Assembly: GCF_029105185.1 (NCBI RefSeq)
Contig: NZ_JAFMZK010000002.1
Span: 1 to 64,000, forward strand
Direction: 5' to 3'
Source of the DNA: Aliiroseovarius sp. Z3
Lineage (GTDB): Bacteria > Pseudomonadota > Alphaproteobacteria > Rhodobacterales > Rhodobacteraceae
Length of the DNA stretch: 64,000 nucleotides
Shown: positions 8,768-17,343 of the stretch, in pieces
Layout: the number at the start of each line of letters is the position of its first letter
How positions within the stretch are numbered: the stretch's first letter is position 1
The notes under the pieces: generated by a model
What the model saw: only the letters and a program-made list of their open reading frames with translations
Database searches by the model: none
What the model was told of the DNA's origin: nothing
Program-made: the position numbers and the translations under genes

Positions 8768-10146
8768 GACGTCACCTTCTTCAAATGATAGGATTTCGGG
8801 CGCGTCAGGTTCTGATAGCCGATCACCGACAATCCCCCACCACGACCGGTGTTTTTGCAGCCGGTCCAGCACAGGCCCGGATCAAGATAATCTGCACGGT
8901 TCATGAATACCGTTCCGGTTTCAATCTGATCGCCCACGGATTGTGCGCGCTCAACATCACGCGTCCAAAGTGACGCTGTCAGTCCGAACTCGCTGTCATT
9001 CATCAGACGGATCGCCTCAGAGTCGTCTTTCACCGGCATGATGCCGACCACCGGGCCAAAACTTTCATCCCGCATCACACGCATATCGTGGGTGACATTG
9101 GTCAGGATCTGCGGCGTGAGGTATGCGCCGCCGTCATCTTCGGGGAAGGTGTCGATATGGGCCGTCGCACCGTCGGCTATTGCTTCGCTGATCTGGGCGC
9201 GGACTTCATCGGCAAAACGAACATTTGCCATTGGGCCAAGCGTTGTTTCCACATTCAGCGGATTTCCCAGCTTATAGCCTTTCACGATCTCGACAGCCTT
9301 TGCGACGAACGTATCAAACAGGCTTTCATGCACGTAAATCCGTTCGATCCCGCAACAGCATTGGCCCGCATTGAACATCGCACCGTCGATCAAAGTTTCA
9401 ACAGCGGCATCCAGATCGGCGTCATCCATGACATATCCGGGGTCTTTGCCACCCAACTCGGTTCCAACACCGGTGAACGTACCTGCCGCGGCGCGCTCCA
9501 TCGCCTGCCCGCCGCCGACCGAGCCGGTGAAGTTGACAAAATCAAACGCGTTGCCCGCGATAAGATCGTTGGTCACATCATGCGATAGAAACACGTTCTG
9601 AAACACGCCCTCGGGCAAACCGGCCGAGCGGAAAGCGGCTTCCATGCGCTCTCCGACCAACAAGGTTTGGGTGGCGTGCTTCAAGACGACGGTGTTGCCC
9701 GCGATCAGCGCAGGCGCGACCGTGTTAATCGCGGTCATGTAAGGATAGTTCCAAGGCGCAACCACAAACACGACGCCATGCGGCACACGTTTGATGTAAC
9801 GCTTGAACGTTTCATCTTCACCAACCTCGATGTCGGCCAACGCATCTGCCGCAATCGAAGCCATATGGCCAGCACGTTCATTGAAGCCGCCAAACTCACC
9901 GCCATAGCGCACGGGGCGACCCATCATATGGGCCAGCTCTGGCACGATGTCGTCATTCATCGCCCCCACGGCGGCAACACCAGCCATGACCAACTCGATC
10001 CGTTCCGCCAACGGGCGCGCCGCCCATTCAGGTTGCGCCGCGCGTGACGAAGCTACAACGTCTTTGGCCTCATCAAGCGAAAGCACCTCTCGCGTTGCAA
10101 ATACCGATCCATCAATCGGAGAGATACATTCCAATATCTGCTTCAT
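8764..10146 (-). CDS. Aldehyde dehydrogenase family protein
   Basis: A 460-residue NAD(P)+-dependent aldehyde dehydrogenase. The cofactor site is in VAPWNYPYM and FTGSVGGG; the general base is E230 in TELGGK and the catalytic cysteine C264 in the unusual triple-Cys motif GQCCCG. The start at 10146 is preceded by GAGGACAG; the longer frame upstream is non-coding. It sits between the glutamine-synthetase-like gene and the iron alcohol dehydrogenase. This fits oxidation of a gamma-glutamyl-amino aldehyde, as PuuC does in putrescine degradation. Substrate is inferred from context. Confidence 0.9.
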   Translation of the reverse strand: MKQILECISPIDGSVFATREVLSLDEAKDVVASSRAAQPEWAARPLAERIELVMAGVAAVGAMNDDIVPELAHMMGRPVRYGGEFGGFNERAGHMASIAADALADIEVGEDETFKRYIKRVPHGVVFVVAPWNYPYMTAINTVAPALIAGNTVVLKHATQTLLVGERMEAAFRSAGLPEGVFQNVFLSHDVTNDLIAGNAFDFVNFTGSVGGGQAMERAAAGTFTGVGTELGGKDPGYVMDDADLDAAVETLIDGAMFNAGQCCCGIERIYVHESLFDTFVAKAVEIVKGYKLGNPLNVETTLGPMANVRFADEVRAQISEAIADGATAHIDTFPEDDGGAYLTPQILTNVTHDMRVMRDESFGPVVGIMPVKDDSEAIRLMNDSEFGLTASLWTRDVERAQSVGDQIETGTVFMNRADYLDPGLCWTGCKNTGRGGGLSVIGYQNLTRPKSYHLKKVTS

Positions 10147-10185
10147 TCTGTCCTCATTTCTGAAACACCCCTGCATTTTCTTGTT

Positions 10186-10228
10186 GAAAATATCCCGGGG
10201 GACGCCGAAGGCGGGGGGCAGCGCCCCC
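10186..10228 (-). repeat. GC-rich palindromic extragenic element inside the operon
   Basis: Read on the minus strand, this gap has GGGGGCGCTGCCCCCC, then GCCTTCGGC, then CCCGGGATATTTT. This resembles the G/C-block elements ending in a short T-run that often follow genes in Rhodobacteraceae. It begins right after the glutamine-synthetase-like stop codon and precedes the aldehyde dehydrogenase. It may act as a partial terminator or an mRNA-stabilising hairpin. Confidence 0.5.
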
Positions 10229-11590
10229 TTATGCCCTCTCAAACCCGCGTGCAATCTCCCAATCGGTGACCACACGCTCGAATTCTTCAATCTCGACTTC
10301 TGCGGCACGGGTATAGTGATCAACGACATCATCACCCATTGCAGCCCGCAACATGGCCGATCCATGCAGGGCGTCGCGTGCCGCTTGCAGGTTGCCCGGG
10401 ATCATCCCCGTGTCGCCCTGATAAACATCGCCTACGGTTGGCTCCTGAAGCTCCAACCCTTCCTCGATCCCGGCGATCCCGGCGGCCAGCATTCCTGCAA
10501 TGGCCAGATAAGGGTTCATGTCCGATCCGGGGATGCGGCATTCCACGCGCACCGCTTTGGTGCCTTCTCCGCATAACCGGAAGCCAGCCGTGCGATTGTC
10601 GACGGACCAGATGATCCGCGTAGGTGCAAAGGTGCCCTTCATGAACCGTTTGTAGCTGTTGATATAGGGCGCCATGAAATAGGTGTAATCCGGCGCATAT
10701 TTCAGAAGCCCGGCCATGTAGTTTTTCATCAGGGCCGACATGCCCAGCTTGTCGTCGGCATCCGCGAAGGCGGGTTTGCCGTCCTTCCACAGCGATTGGT
10801 GCACGTGGCTGGAGGATCCGACCTTGTCATGGTGCCATTTCGGCAAGAAGCTGGCCGCATGGCCCTGTTGCCACGCGATTTCCTTCACCGCGTGTTTGGC
10901 GATGGTGTGAAAGGCTGCCGTATCCATCGCGGGGGCGTATTTGATGTTCAGCTCTTCCTGACCGGCCTCGGCCTCGCCCTTGGAATTCTCAATCGGCAAA
11001 CCGGCGTTCCACAGGTGATTGCGGATCGGCCGCATCACGTGCTCTTCCTTGGTGGTTTGCAGGATGTGGTAATCTTCGTTGTAGCCCGAGATGGGGGCCA
11101 GATCGCGGAACCCGCCTTTGCGGATGTCCTCGAAACTCTTTTCGAACAGGAAAAACTCCAGCTCGGTCGCGCACATCGCGTCAAAGCCCATCTCGGCCAG
11201 ACGGGCGACCTGTTTCTTCAGGATGGCACGGGGCGAATGGGGCACGTCTTCGTGGGTGTGGTGATCCAGCACATCGCACAGCACCATTACTGTGCCCTCA
11301 AGCCATGGCACCGGGCGCAGCGTGTCTAGATCGGGCTTCATGACATAGTCGCCATAGCCCCGTTCCCAACTGGTCGACGCGTATCCGTCCGGCGTTGCCA
11401 TTTCCAGATCGGTGGCCAGCAGGTAGTTGCAGCAATGGGTTTCCTCCCATGCGCCCGCCACGAAATGCCCCGCGTGGAAGCGTTTGCCCATCAGTCGGCC
11501 CTGCATGTCGACAAAGCATACCAGAACGGTGTCGACATCGCCGGTGGCGATTTGGGATTTAAGGTCATCGAACGAAAGTGTTGGCGACAT
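10229..11590 (-). CDS. Glutamine synthetase-like gamma-glutamylamide ligase
   Basis: A 453-residue member of the glutamine synthetase superfamily, close in layout to PuuA/IpuC-type enzymes that join an amine to the gamma-carboxyl of glutamate using ATP. An N-terminal beta-grasp domain is followed by the catalytic domain, with ELE at 143-145, GEAEAGQEE at 205-213, HVHQS at 262-266, NRTAGFR and the C-terminal VECRIPGSDMNPYLA. The start was chosen at MSPTLSFDD. It lies in an operon with a TRAP transporter, aldehyde and alcohol dehydrogenases and an amidohydrolase, so a catabolic role is likelier than ammonia assimilation. Confidence 0.85.
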   Translation of the reverse strand: MSPTLSFDDLKSQIATGDVDTVLVCFVDMQGRLMGKRFHAGHFVAGAWEETHCCNYLLATDLEMATPDGYASTSWERGYGDYVMKPDLDTLRPVPWLEGTVMVLCDVLDHHTHEDVPHSPRAILKKQVARLAEMGFDAMCATELEFFLFEKSFEDIRKGGFRDLAPISGYNEDYHILQTTKEEHVMRPIRNHLWNAGLPIENSKGEAEAGQEELNIKYAPAMDTAAFHTIAKHAVKEIAWQQGHAASFLPKWHHDKVGSSSHVHQSLWKDGKPAFADADDKLGMSALMKNYMAGLLKYAPDYTYFMAPYINSYKRFMKGTFAPTRIIWSVDNRTAGFRLCGEGTKAVRVECRIPGSDMNPYLAIAGMLAAGIAGIEEGLELQEPTVGDVYQGDTGMIPGNLQAARDALHGSAMLRAAMGDDVVDHYTRAAEVEIEEFERVVTDWEIARGFERA

Positions 11591-11655
11591 TGTGAAAGAA
11601 CCTTCTGTATGTGTGCCGGGCGGAACCCCGCCCGGCGATATGCGTGCTGCAAGGC

Positions 11656-12690
11656 TTAGCCGTAGCGATACGGACGGCCAGCTTTCTGCATGTCTGCATT
11701 GTATTTCTTGATGATCTCCACGACCTTCGCCTTGGTTTCGCTTTCCGCGGCGATCTCGTCCCAGAACTTCACGGCGGCCTCTTCGACCTGTGCCCATTCG
11801 GCATCCGGGATGGTTGTCAGTTCCATCTTCGGCCCGTTTACACGCAGGCTGGCTTCGCCGCCCCAATACCACCACTGGCGGTAATAGTGTGATTGGTCGC
11901 AGCACACCCGGAACAGGGTTTTCAGGTCGTCCGGCAGCTCGTTCCACCGGTCCATATTGGCAAAGAACGACCCTGCCCATGCGCCCGAGATATTGTTGGT
12001 CAGGAAATAGTTGGTCACGTCTGCCCAGCCAACCGTGTAGTCTTCGGTGATGCCCGACCACGCGATGCCGTCAAGCTCGCCGGTCTGCACCGCGACTTCG
12101 ATGTCTTCCCATGGCAGGGTGACAGGCACGACGCCAAACTGGCTCAGGAACCGGCCAGCGGTCGGGAAGGTAAATACGCGTTTGCCTTTCAGATCCTCAA
12201 GCGAGTTGATCGGATCCTTGGTAGCGAAGTGGCAGGGATCCCATGCGCCCGCGCTGATGTGTTTCACCCCGACCTTGGAGTATTCGGCGTCCCAGATTTC
12301 GTTCAGGCCGTATTGGTTGAACAGAACCGGCACATCCAGCGAATAGCGCGAGGCGAACGGGAAATACCCGCCGAACACGGTGACTTCTGTCGGTGACGCC
12401 ATCGAGTCGTCATCCGACTGGACCGCATCAATCGTGCCGCGCTGCATGGCCTGAAACAGCTCGCCCGTGGGCACAAGCTGGTCGGCGAAGAACAGTTCGA
12501 TCTGCATCCGGTCGCCAGCGATCTGGTTAAACATATCGATGGCGGGCTTGATGACATGCTCGGCCAGTGCAGGACCAGCATAGGTTTGCATCCGCCACGT
12601 GATCGTGGACTGCCCAAGCGCGGGCGTGGCAAGCGGCGCGGCCAGCGCACCGACACCGGCACCGGCGATAAACTTACGTCTTGTCGTCAT
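11656..12690 (-). CDS. dctP: TRAP transporter substrate-binding protein (DctP/TakP-like), Tat-exported
   Basis: A 344-residue periplasmic solute receptor. The N-terminus carries a twin-arginine signal (RRKFIAGAG, R4-R5) with cleavage near residue 26 (ALGQ). The body has family features such as the DLKGKRV block and a conserved arginine (FPTAGRF) that usually binds a substrate carboxylate. AAGGAG precedes the ATG at 12690. It works with DctQ and DctM encoded upstream. A 5-bp hairpin (12719-12733) lies between dctM and dctP, possibly raising receptor expression. The ligand is unknown but should be anionic or zwitterionic. Confidence 0.9.
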   Translation of the reverse strand: MTTRRKFIAGAGVGALAAPLATPALGQSTITWRMQTYAGPALAEHVIKPAIDMFNQIAGDRMQIELFFADQLVPTGELFQAMQRGTIDAVQSDDDSMASPTEVTVFGGYFPFASRYSLDVPVLFNQYGLNEIWDAEYSKVGVKHISAGAWDPCHFATKDPINSLEDLKGKRVFTFPTAGRFLSQFGVVPVTLPWEDIEVAVQTGELDGIAWSGITEDYTVGWADVTNYFLTNNISGAWAGSFFANMDRWNELPDDLKTLFRVCCDQSHYYRQWWYWGGEASLRVNGPKMELTTIPDAEWAQVEEAAVKFWDEIAAESETKAKVVEIIKKYNADMQKAGRPYRYG

Positions 12691-12741
12691 TTCTCTTTCT
12701 CCTTGTTGTAAAATCATGGCCTGTTTCTCAGGCTCTTTCCT

Positions 12742-14067
12742 CTAGTTTCCGTAAACCCAGCCCGGTAGCCACAGTGCAATCTCGGGGAACAGGATGACCA
12801 TTGTCAGAGCCAATACCATCACCAGCACGAAGGGCAGGATCGAACCATAGATATCGCGCAGTGTGATTTCTGGTGGCGCCATCGCGCGCATCAAAAACAG
12901 GTTATAGCCGAAGGGGGGCGTCATATAGGCAATCTGAGTCGTGATCGTATAGAGCACACCATACCAGATCAGATCGAACCCCAGCGCAGAAACCAACGGC
13001 ACGTAAAGGGGGGCAACGATGACCAGCATCGCCGTGTCGTCCAGAAATGTGCCCATCAGGATGAAGCTCAGTTGCATCAGGATCAGGATCACCCATGGGT
13101 TCAGGCCCAGCCGTTCGGTGAATAGGGTCTCAATCGCCTTGACTGCGCCCAGCCCGTCAAACACAGCCCCGAAGGCCAGTGCGGCAAGGATGATCCACAT
13201 GAACATGCAGCTGATGCCAAGGGTCATTCGCACGGACGTTTCAAACACCTCGCGCGTCATGCGGCCTTTCAGAACGGCCGCCATGAACGCGGTCAACGCC
13301 CCGATGGCCGAGCTTTCCACCAGCGATGTCCAGCCATTGACGAAAGGCACCATCATCGCGGCGAAGATCACCAGCGGCAACATTCCGGCCCGCAACAGCG
13401 CCAGCTTTTCGGACATGGGGATGTCGCGTTCTTCCTTCGGAAGCGCCGGGCCAAGGGACGGGTTCAGGTGACAACGCACGGCGATATAGATGATGAACAT
13501 CGTCGCCATCATCAGGCCGGGCAAGACGCCTGCCAGCCACAACTGCCCCACCGGTTGACGTGCGATCATGGCATAGAGCACAAGCACCACCGACGGGGGC
13601 ACAAGGATGCCCAGCGACGATCCGGCCTGAATGACCCCCGTCACCATTTTCTTGTCGTAGTTCCGTTTCAAAAGTTCAGGCAGGGCAATCGTCGCGCCAA
13701 TGGCCATGCCCGCGACGCTTAGCCCGTTCATGGCCGAGATCAGCACCATCAACCCGATGGTCCCGATAGCCAGCCCGCCTTTCAGCCCGCCCATCCAGAC
13801 GTGGAACATCTTGTAGAGGTCATCCGCAATCTTCGATTCCGACAGCACGTAGCCCATGAAGATGAACATTGGCAGGGTCAGCAGCGGATACCATTTCATC
13901 AGCTTCATCGCGGATGAGAACGCGATGTCATAGCCGCCCCGGTCTCCCCACAGCACCAGCGCGGCGATGACGGCCACAAACCCGATGGCGCCAAACACGC
14001 GCTGCCCGGTCAGAAGCATCGCCATCATGGTCGCGAACATGAAGATCGCAATCATCTCATACGACAT
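12742..14067 (-). CDS. dctM: TRAP transporter large permease subunit DctM
   Basis: A 441-residue polytopic membrane protein with about 12 hydrophobic segments. It is the ion-coupled transport channel of a TRAP system. Conserved family stretches are visible: GQRVFGAIG, GISCMFMW, LDDTAMLVIVAPLYVP and TPPFGYNLFLMR. It overlaps dctQ by 11 bases and is followed by dctP, the usual complete three-gene set. Confidence 0.93.
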   Translation of the reverse strand: MSYEMIAIFMFATMMAMLLTGQRVFGAIGFVAVIAALVLWGDRGGYDIAFSSAMKLMKWYPLLTLPMFIFMGYVLSESKIADDLYKMFHVWMGGLKGGLAIGTIGLMVLISAMNGLSVAGMAIGATIALPELLKRNYDKKMVTGVIQAGSSLGILVPPSVVLVLYAMIARQPVGQLWLAGVLPGLMMATMFIIYIAVRCHLNPSLGPALPKEERDIPMSEKLALLRAGMLPLVIFAAMMVPFVNGWTSLVESSAIGALTAFMAAVLKGRMTREVFETSVRMTLGISCMFMWIILAALAFGAVFDGLGAVKAIETLFTERLGLNPWVILILMQLSFILMGTFLDDTAMLVIVAPLYVPLVSALGFDLIWYGVLYTITTQIAYMTPPFGYNLFLMRAMAPPEITLRDIYGSILPFVLVMVLALTMVILFPEIALWLPGWVYGN

Positions 14068-14575
14068 TGTCGATCTCCTCGCCGCGCAGGCGCAGTATGT
14101 CTTTGAACAGCTCGGAAAGGGCTTGCAGCAGCATCAGCGCGATGCCGGTGCACATGATCACCTTGATCGGCCAAAGGTATGGGCGCCACGCGGTTGGGCT
14201 GCGCTCGCCCCCGTATTTGAAGGAATAGGCTGTGCTGTCGATCCCGCCCCACAAAAGCACACCCAGATAGAAGATCAGGAACATCACCGTGATCGTGTCG
14301 ACGGCGGCTTTGCGACGGGTGCTCCACCCACCATACAGAAGGTCCATCCGCACATTCGATCCCATCTGGATCGAGTAGGGGCCGCCGAGGATGTAATAGG
14401 CGACCATGGCGAACTGCGCCATTTCCAGCGTCCAGAGCGATGGGTTGAAAAAGGTCTTCGAGATCGACGACCACAACAGGATCGCCATCATGGCGAAGAT
14501 GCCATACATGGTCACGCGCCCGATGCGATAGTTGATCTGGTCAACAATACTGATGAATTTGCGAAGTGCAGTCAT
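14057..14575 (-). CDS. dctQ: TRAP transporter small permease subunit DctQ
   Basis: A 172-residue membrane protein with four hydrophobic segments and the family motif GSNVRMDLLYG after the second. It is the small integral partner of DctM. Its start overlaps the preceding amidohydrolase-like stop by 4 bases (ATGA), so the amidohydrolase and transporter are one translationally coupled unit. Confidence 0.9.
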   Translation of the reverse strand: MTALRKFISIVDQINYRIGRVTMYGIFAMMAILLWSSISKTFFNPSLWTLEMAQFAMVAYYILGGPYSIQMGSNVRMDLLYGGWSTRRKAAVDTITVMFLIFYLGVLLWGGIDSTAYSFKYGGERSPTAWRPYLWPIKVIMCTGIALMLLQALSELFKDILRLRGEEIDNVV

Positions 14576-15348
14576 GTTTTGACAGATTCCGATGAGGTTA
14601 GGTGTGCCATGACCTGTGTCAGTGTTTTTGCGAGGTGATCGGCCATGGCTTCGGCAGTTGCGGGCGTGTCGATCAGATCGTTGCGAATTTCGATCATGAC
14701 ATTGTCCAGCCCACGCGCCTCGGCATGTTTGGCCAGCGTATAGGTCACACCGTCGCGGGCGGCGTAAGGTTCATTGATAGCAGTGCGATAAGCGCCCCGG
14801 GTCTGCTCAATTTCGACAGCGGCTGTGGCGACTTTGCTGTTCCTGTCGTGCAGATATCCGATGTCCAAAGTCCGGCGCTGACCGTGGTAAACTGGTGTGA
14901 AGCTGTGAATCGTAATCAGCAGAACAGGTGTCTCAGTGCGGCTGCTTTGTTGGTCAATCGCCTGATCGACGACGGCGTGAAACGGCGTATGGACCACATT
15001 GAACCGATGCTGTTTCGCGGCGGGGCTCAGGTTCGCATTGCCGGGAATGTCGAACACTTCGCTGCGGGCCGGAATGCAGTCGGGGGCTTCCAAAGGGCGA
15101 TTGCAATCGTAGACCAACCGCGAAATCTGCCCCGCAACCAGGGGCGCATCAAGCAAGGCGCTTAGACGCTTGGCGACATCCAAGGCGCCAATATCCCAAG
15201 CGGCATGAGAGTTCAGCGCATCGTCCGCCAACCCAAGGCTTTCAAGTTCTGGCGGGATGAATTGGGATGCGTGTTCGCAAACAAGCACGACGGGAGCTGT
15301 TCCCGCAGCCCCTATCAGCGCAGCCGCTGGCCAAACCTCTCTGAGCAT
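14572..15348 (-). CDS. N-formylglutamate amidohydrolase-like protein
   Basis: A 258-residue protein of the N-formylglutamate amidohydrolase (FGase/HutG-type) family, a zinc-dependent amidase fold. Recognisable blocks are VCEHASQFIPPEL, SRLVYDCNRP, TIHSFTPVY, GYLHDRNS and EIRNDLID. It is first in the operon, with TRAP, ligase and dehydrogenase genes downstream and no histidine-utilisation genes nearby. I infer that it hydrolyses a glutamyl or acyl amide of this pathway rather than N-formylglutamate from histidine. A paralogue is encoded at 29751-30506. Confidence 0.82.
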   Translation of the reverse strand: MLREVWPAAALIGAAGTAPVVLVCEHASQFIPPELESLGLADDALNSHAAWDIGALDVAKRLSALLDAPLVAGQISRLVYDCNRPLEAPDCIPARSEVFDIPGNANLSPAAKQHRFNVVHTPFHAVVDQAIDQQSSRTETPVLLITIHSFTPVYHGQRRTLDIGYLHDRNSKVATAAVEIEQTRGAYRTAINEPYAARDGVTYTLAKHAEARGLDNVMIEIRNDLIDTPATAEAMADHLAKTLTQVMAHLTSSESVKT

Positions 15349-15374
15349 ATTTCTTGCCCCCCCGTTTCGCGTTG

Positions 15375-15390
15375 TGTAATTATCACTACA
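15375..15390. promoter_or_regulatory. Putative RpiR operator, copy 1
   Basis: TGTAATTATCACTACA; on the reverse strand TGTAGTGATAATTACA. It matches copy 2 (15419-15434) in the pattern TGTAGNNATWNTTACA, with TGTA/TACA ends. It lies 26 bases upstream of the catabolic operon's first start codon. Confidence 0.6.
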
Positions 15391-15418
15391 ACAAGTCCGC
15401 TTGTGTCAAGAAGTATTC

Positions 15419-15434
15419 TGTAGATATTATTACA
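15419..15434. promoter_or_regulatory. Putative RpiR operator, copy 2
   Basis: TGTAGATATTATTACA, the second 16-base copy. It starts 44 bases from copy 1 and 31 bases before the regulator's start codon. Two matching sites in a 117-base divergent gap suggest joint control of the regulator and the catabolic operon. Confidence 0.6.
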
Positions 15435-15465
15435 GTACGATTTTTGCTGATTGAAATGGTGACAA

Positions 15466-16326
15466 ATGGGAAAGAAGCCTCTCGTCAAAGATCAAATCCG
15501 CGAAAAGCAGGATGAGCTGACCGCGGCTGAACGGCGTCTGACGGCTACGCTTCTGGATGATTCTCTGGTGGCGGGGTTGCAGTCGATCACCAAGCTGGCC
15601 GAAAGCGCCGAGGTTTCGACCCCGACAATTATCCGCTTGGCCCGCAAGCTTGGCTATCAGGGCTTCCCAGACCTGCAAGACGCCATCCGCGAAGAGATCG
15701 CCGCGCAGATGAAAGAACCACTGGCCAAGCTGGAAACGGCAGAGCTGTCGGCGGGCAAAGATCACATCATCAGCCGGTTTGCAGAAGCCGTATCGCGTAA
15801 CATCAATCGCAGTTTAGAGCGTCTGGATCTGGAAGAATTCGACAAGGCAGCGGCCCTTTTGTCCGATTTGAACCGACGGCTATACCTGCTGGGAGGTCGG
15901 ATCACCCGATCCAATGCCCATTATTTTTTCAACCACCTTCAGATTATCCGGCCCGGTGTAACGCAGCTGGATTTTTCGCCCAGCGTTTGGCCGCAATCGC
16001 TGCTGGACATGGATGAAAACTCGACGCTGATCGTATTTGACATCCGGCGATATGAAAAAGAACTGGAGCGTCTGGCCAAGCTTGTGGTCGATCAAGGCGC
16101 GAACATTGTGCTGTTCACGGACCAATGGGGGTCGCCGATTGAACGCTACGCGACCTTCTGTTTTCGCAGCATGGTCGAAGTGCCATCAAGCTGGGATTCC
16201 ACGCTCGCCATCAACTTCCTGATCGAGGCGCTGGTTGCTGAAATCCAAAGCCGTAGTGACAGTGCGGACCGGATTGCGGCCCTGGAGGACATGATTGGCG
16301 AATCTCGAATATTCCGCAGCAACTGA
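15466..16326 (+). CDS. MurR/RpiR-family transcriptional regulator
   Basis: A 286-residue regulator with an N-terminal RpiR helix-turn-helix (ITKLAESAEVSTPTIIRLAR at residues about 44-63, then KLGYQGFPDLQ) and a C-terminal SIS domain starting near residue 130 (LYLLGGRITRSNAHYF). SIS domains usually bind phosphosugars, but this subgroup often regulates amine or amino-acid catabolism. It is divergent from the seven-gene TRAP/ligase/dehydrogenase operon and separated by twin 16-base palindromes, its likely operators. Confidence 0.88.
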   Translation: MGKKPLVKDQIREKQDELTAAERRLTATLLDDSLVAGLQSITKLAESAEVSTPTIIRLARKLGYQGFPDLQDAIREEIAAQMKEPLAKLETAELSAGKDHIISRFAEAVSRNINRSLERLDLEEFDKAAALLSDLNRRLYLLGGRITRSNAHYFFNHLQIIRPGVTQLDFSPSVWPQSLLDMDENSTLIVFDIRRYEKELERLAKLVVDQGANIVLFTDQWGSPIERYATFCFRSMVEVPSSWDSTLAINFLIEALVAEIQSRSDSADRIAALEDMIGESRIFRSN

Positions 16327-16360
16327 TGCCTTGCCGGCGTGCTGGCAATCAGGTGATGAT

Positions 16361-17185
16361 TCAGTTGGTTTCAGGCTTGTCGATCAGGCCCTGCATCTTG
16401 CCAATCGCCGCGCGCATAATGTCTTCAAGCCCAATCCGCACTTTGTCTGCAAACGCAACAAACTGCTCCATCGCAGGTTGGACGGCGGGGAAGCGTTCGC
16501 CGATGGTCGGCGCGAAGATGTAGAGAATGGCCAGCAAACACGCCAGAACCACGACAAGAATAAATCCTCGGCGAAACCCGCCTGCTGCGACTTCGGCACC
16601 GTCGGCAGGGTCGATGACGACGTCGCCTGTCTCGTCCGCTGGCGCATCAAGCGTCGAGTTGATCTCTTCTATATCGGGAAGAACATTCCGCGCTTTGATG
16701 TCATCGGATGTGGGGGCGGTTTCGTCTTCAATCGCCGCCTGTTCATCCGCCATTGTCTTGCTGATGTTGTCGGCGGTTGAAGCCGGGGCGTCGTCCAGTC
16801 CAAGGTCGGGCTGAGTTTCCAGCCCCTCCCGCTCGCTCTCGCGGGCTTTGAGCTCCCGCTCGGCTTCTTCTTGCAGGATGCTGCGGACGCCGTCATCCAA
16901 CTGCCGCGCTGGCGTGCCCGCCACGGGACCGTCGCTAACAGCAGCGTCTTCGGCAGAGGGCTGGGCCGATGCGTCGGCCGACATTTCGTCGGTGTCCGCC
17001 ATCACCTCATCGTCAAGATCATCAATGTTGTCGAAGGGGGATTGTGTTGTGCCCGCTTCTGCGCTGGGTGGCAACTGGAACCACCCATGCCCACAGTTGG
17101 AACACTGAACGTCGCGCCCGTTCTCGGGCATTACACGGTCATCTACTTCGTACTGCGCGCCGCAACTTGGACAAACCAGACGCAT
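16361..17185 (-). CDS. MJ0042-type zinc-ribbon membrane protein
   Basis: A 274-residue protein. It opens with a zinc ribbon (C5-x2-C8 and C28-x2-C31, MRLVCPSCGAQYEV start), followed by a long acidic, Ser/Ala/Asp-rich linker with a charged helical patch. A single transmembrane helix (FILVVVLACLLAILYIF) lies near residue 210, and a short C-terminal domain follows. The start at the ribbon was chosen; an upstream extension lacks support. Next to ftsEX in the opposite direction, a common Rhodobacterales arrangement. Function unknown. Confidence 0.75.
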   Translation of the reverse strand: MRLVCPSCGAQYEVDDRVMPENGRDVQCSNCGHGWFQLPPSAEAGTTQSPFDNIDDLDDEVMADTDEMSADASAQPSAEDAAVSDGPVAGTPARQLDDGVRSILQEEAERELKARESEREGLETQPDLGLDDAPASTADNISKTMADEQAAIEDETAPTSDDIKARNVLPDIEEINSTLDAPADETGDVVIDPADGAEVAAGGFRRGFILVVVLACLLAILYIFAPTIGERFPAVQPAMEQFVAFADKVRIGLEDIMRAAIGKMQGLIDKPETN

Positions 17186-17343
17186 ATGCTTTCCCCGATC
17201 CCCGGCATTCGACCCGGGTTTTCCCTGCCATTTCAGCTTCAATATGCCTGTTTCACGGCGAAAATCAAACCTTTGCAAGCTGTGCATTGAAACAAATGCA
17301 TAGCTGAGGCAAAACTGTCGCCAAACAATGACGAGGGCATCAA

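Noticed and set aside
10229-12061. N-terminal extension of the glutamine-synthetase-like gene by 157 codons
   Set aside because: The extension lies over the end of dctP in another frame and is not homologous to the family; MSPTLSFDD at 11590 is the natural start.
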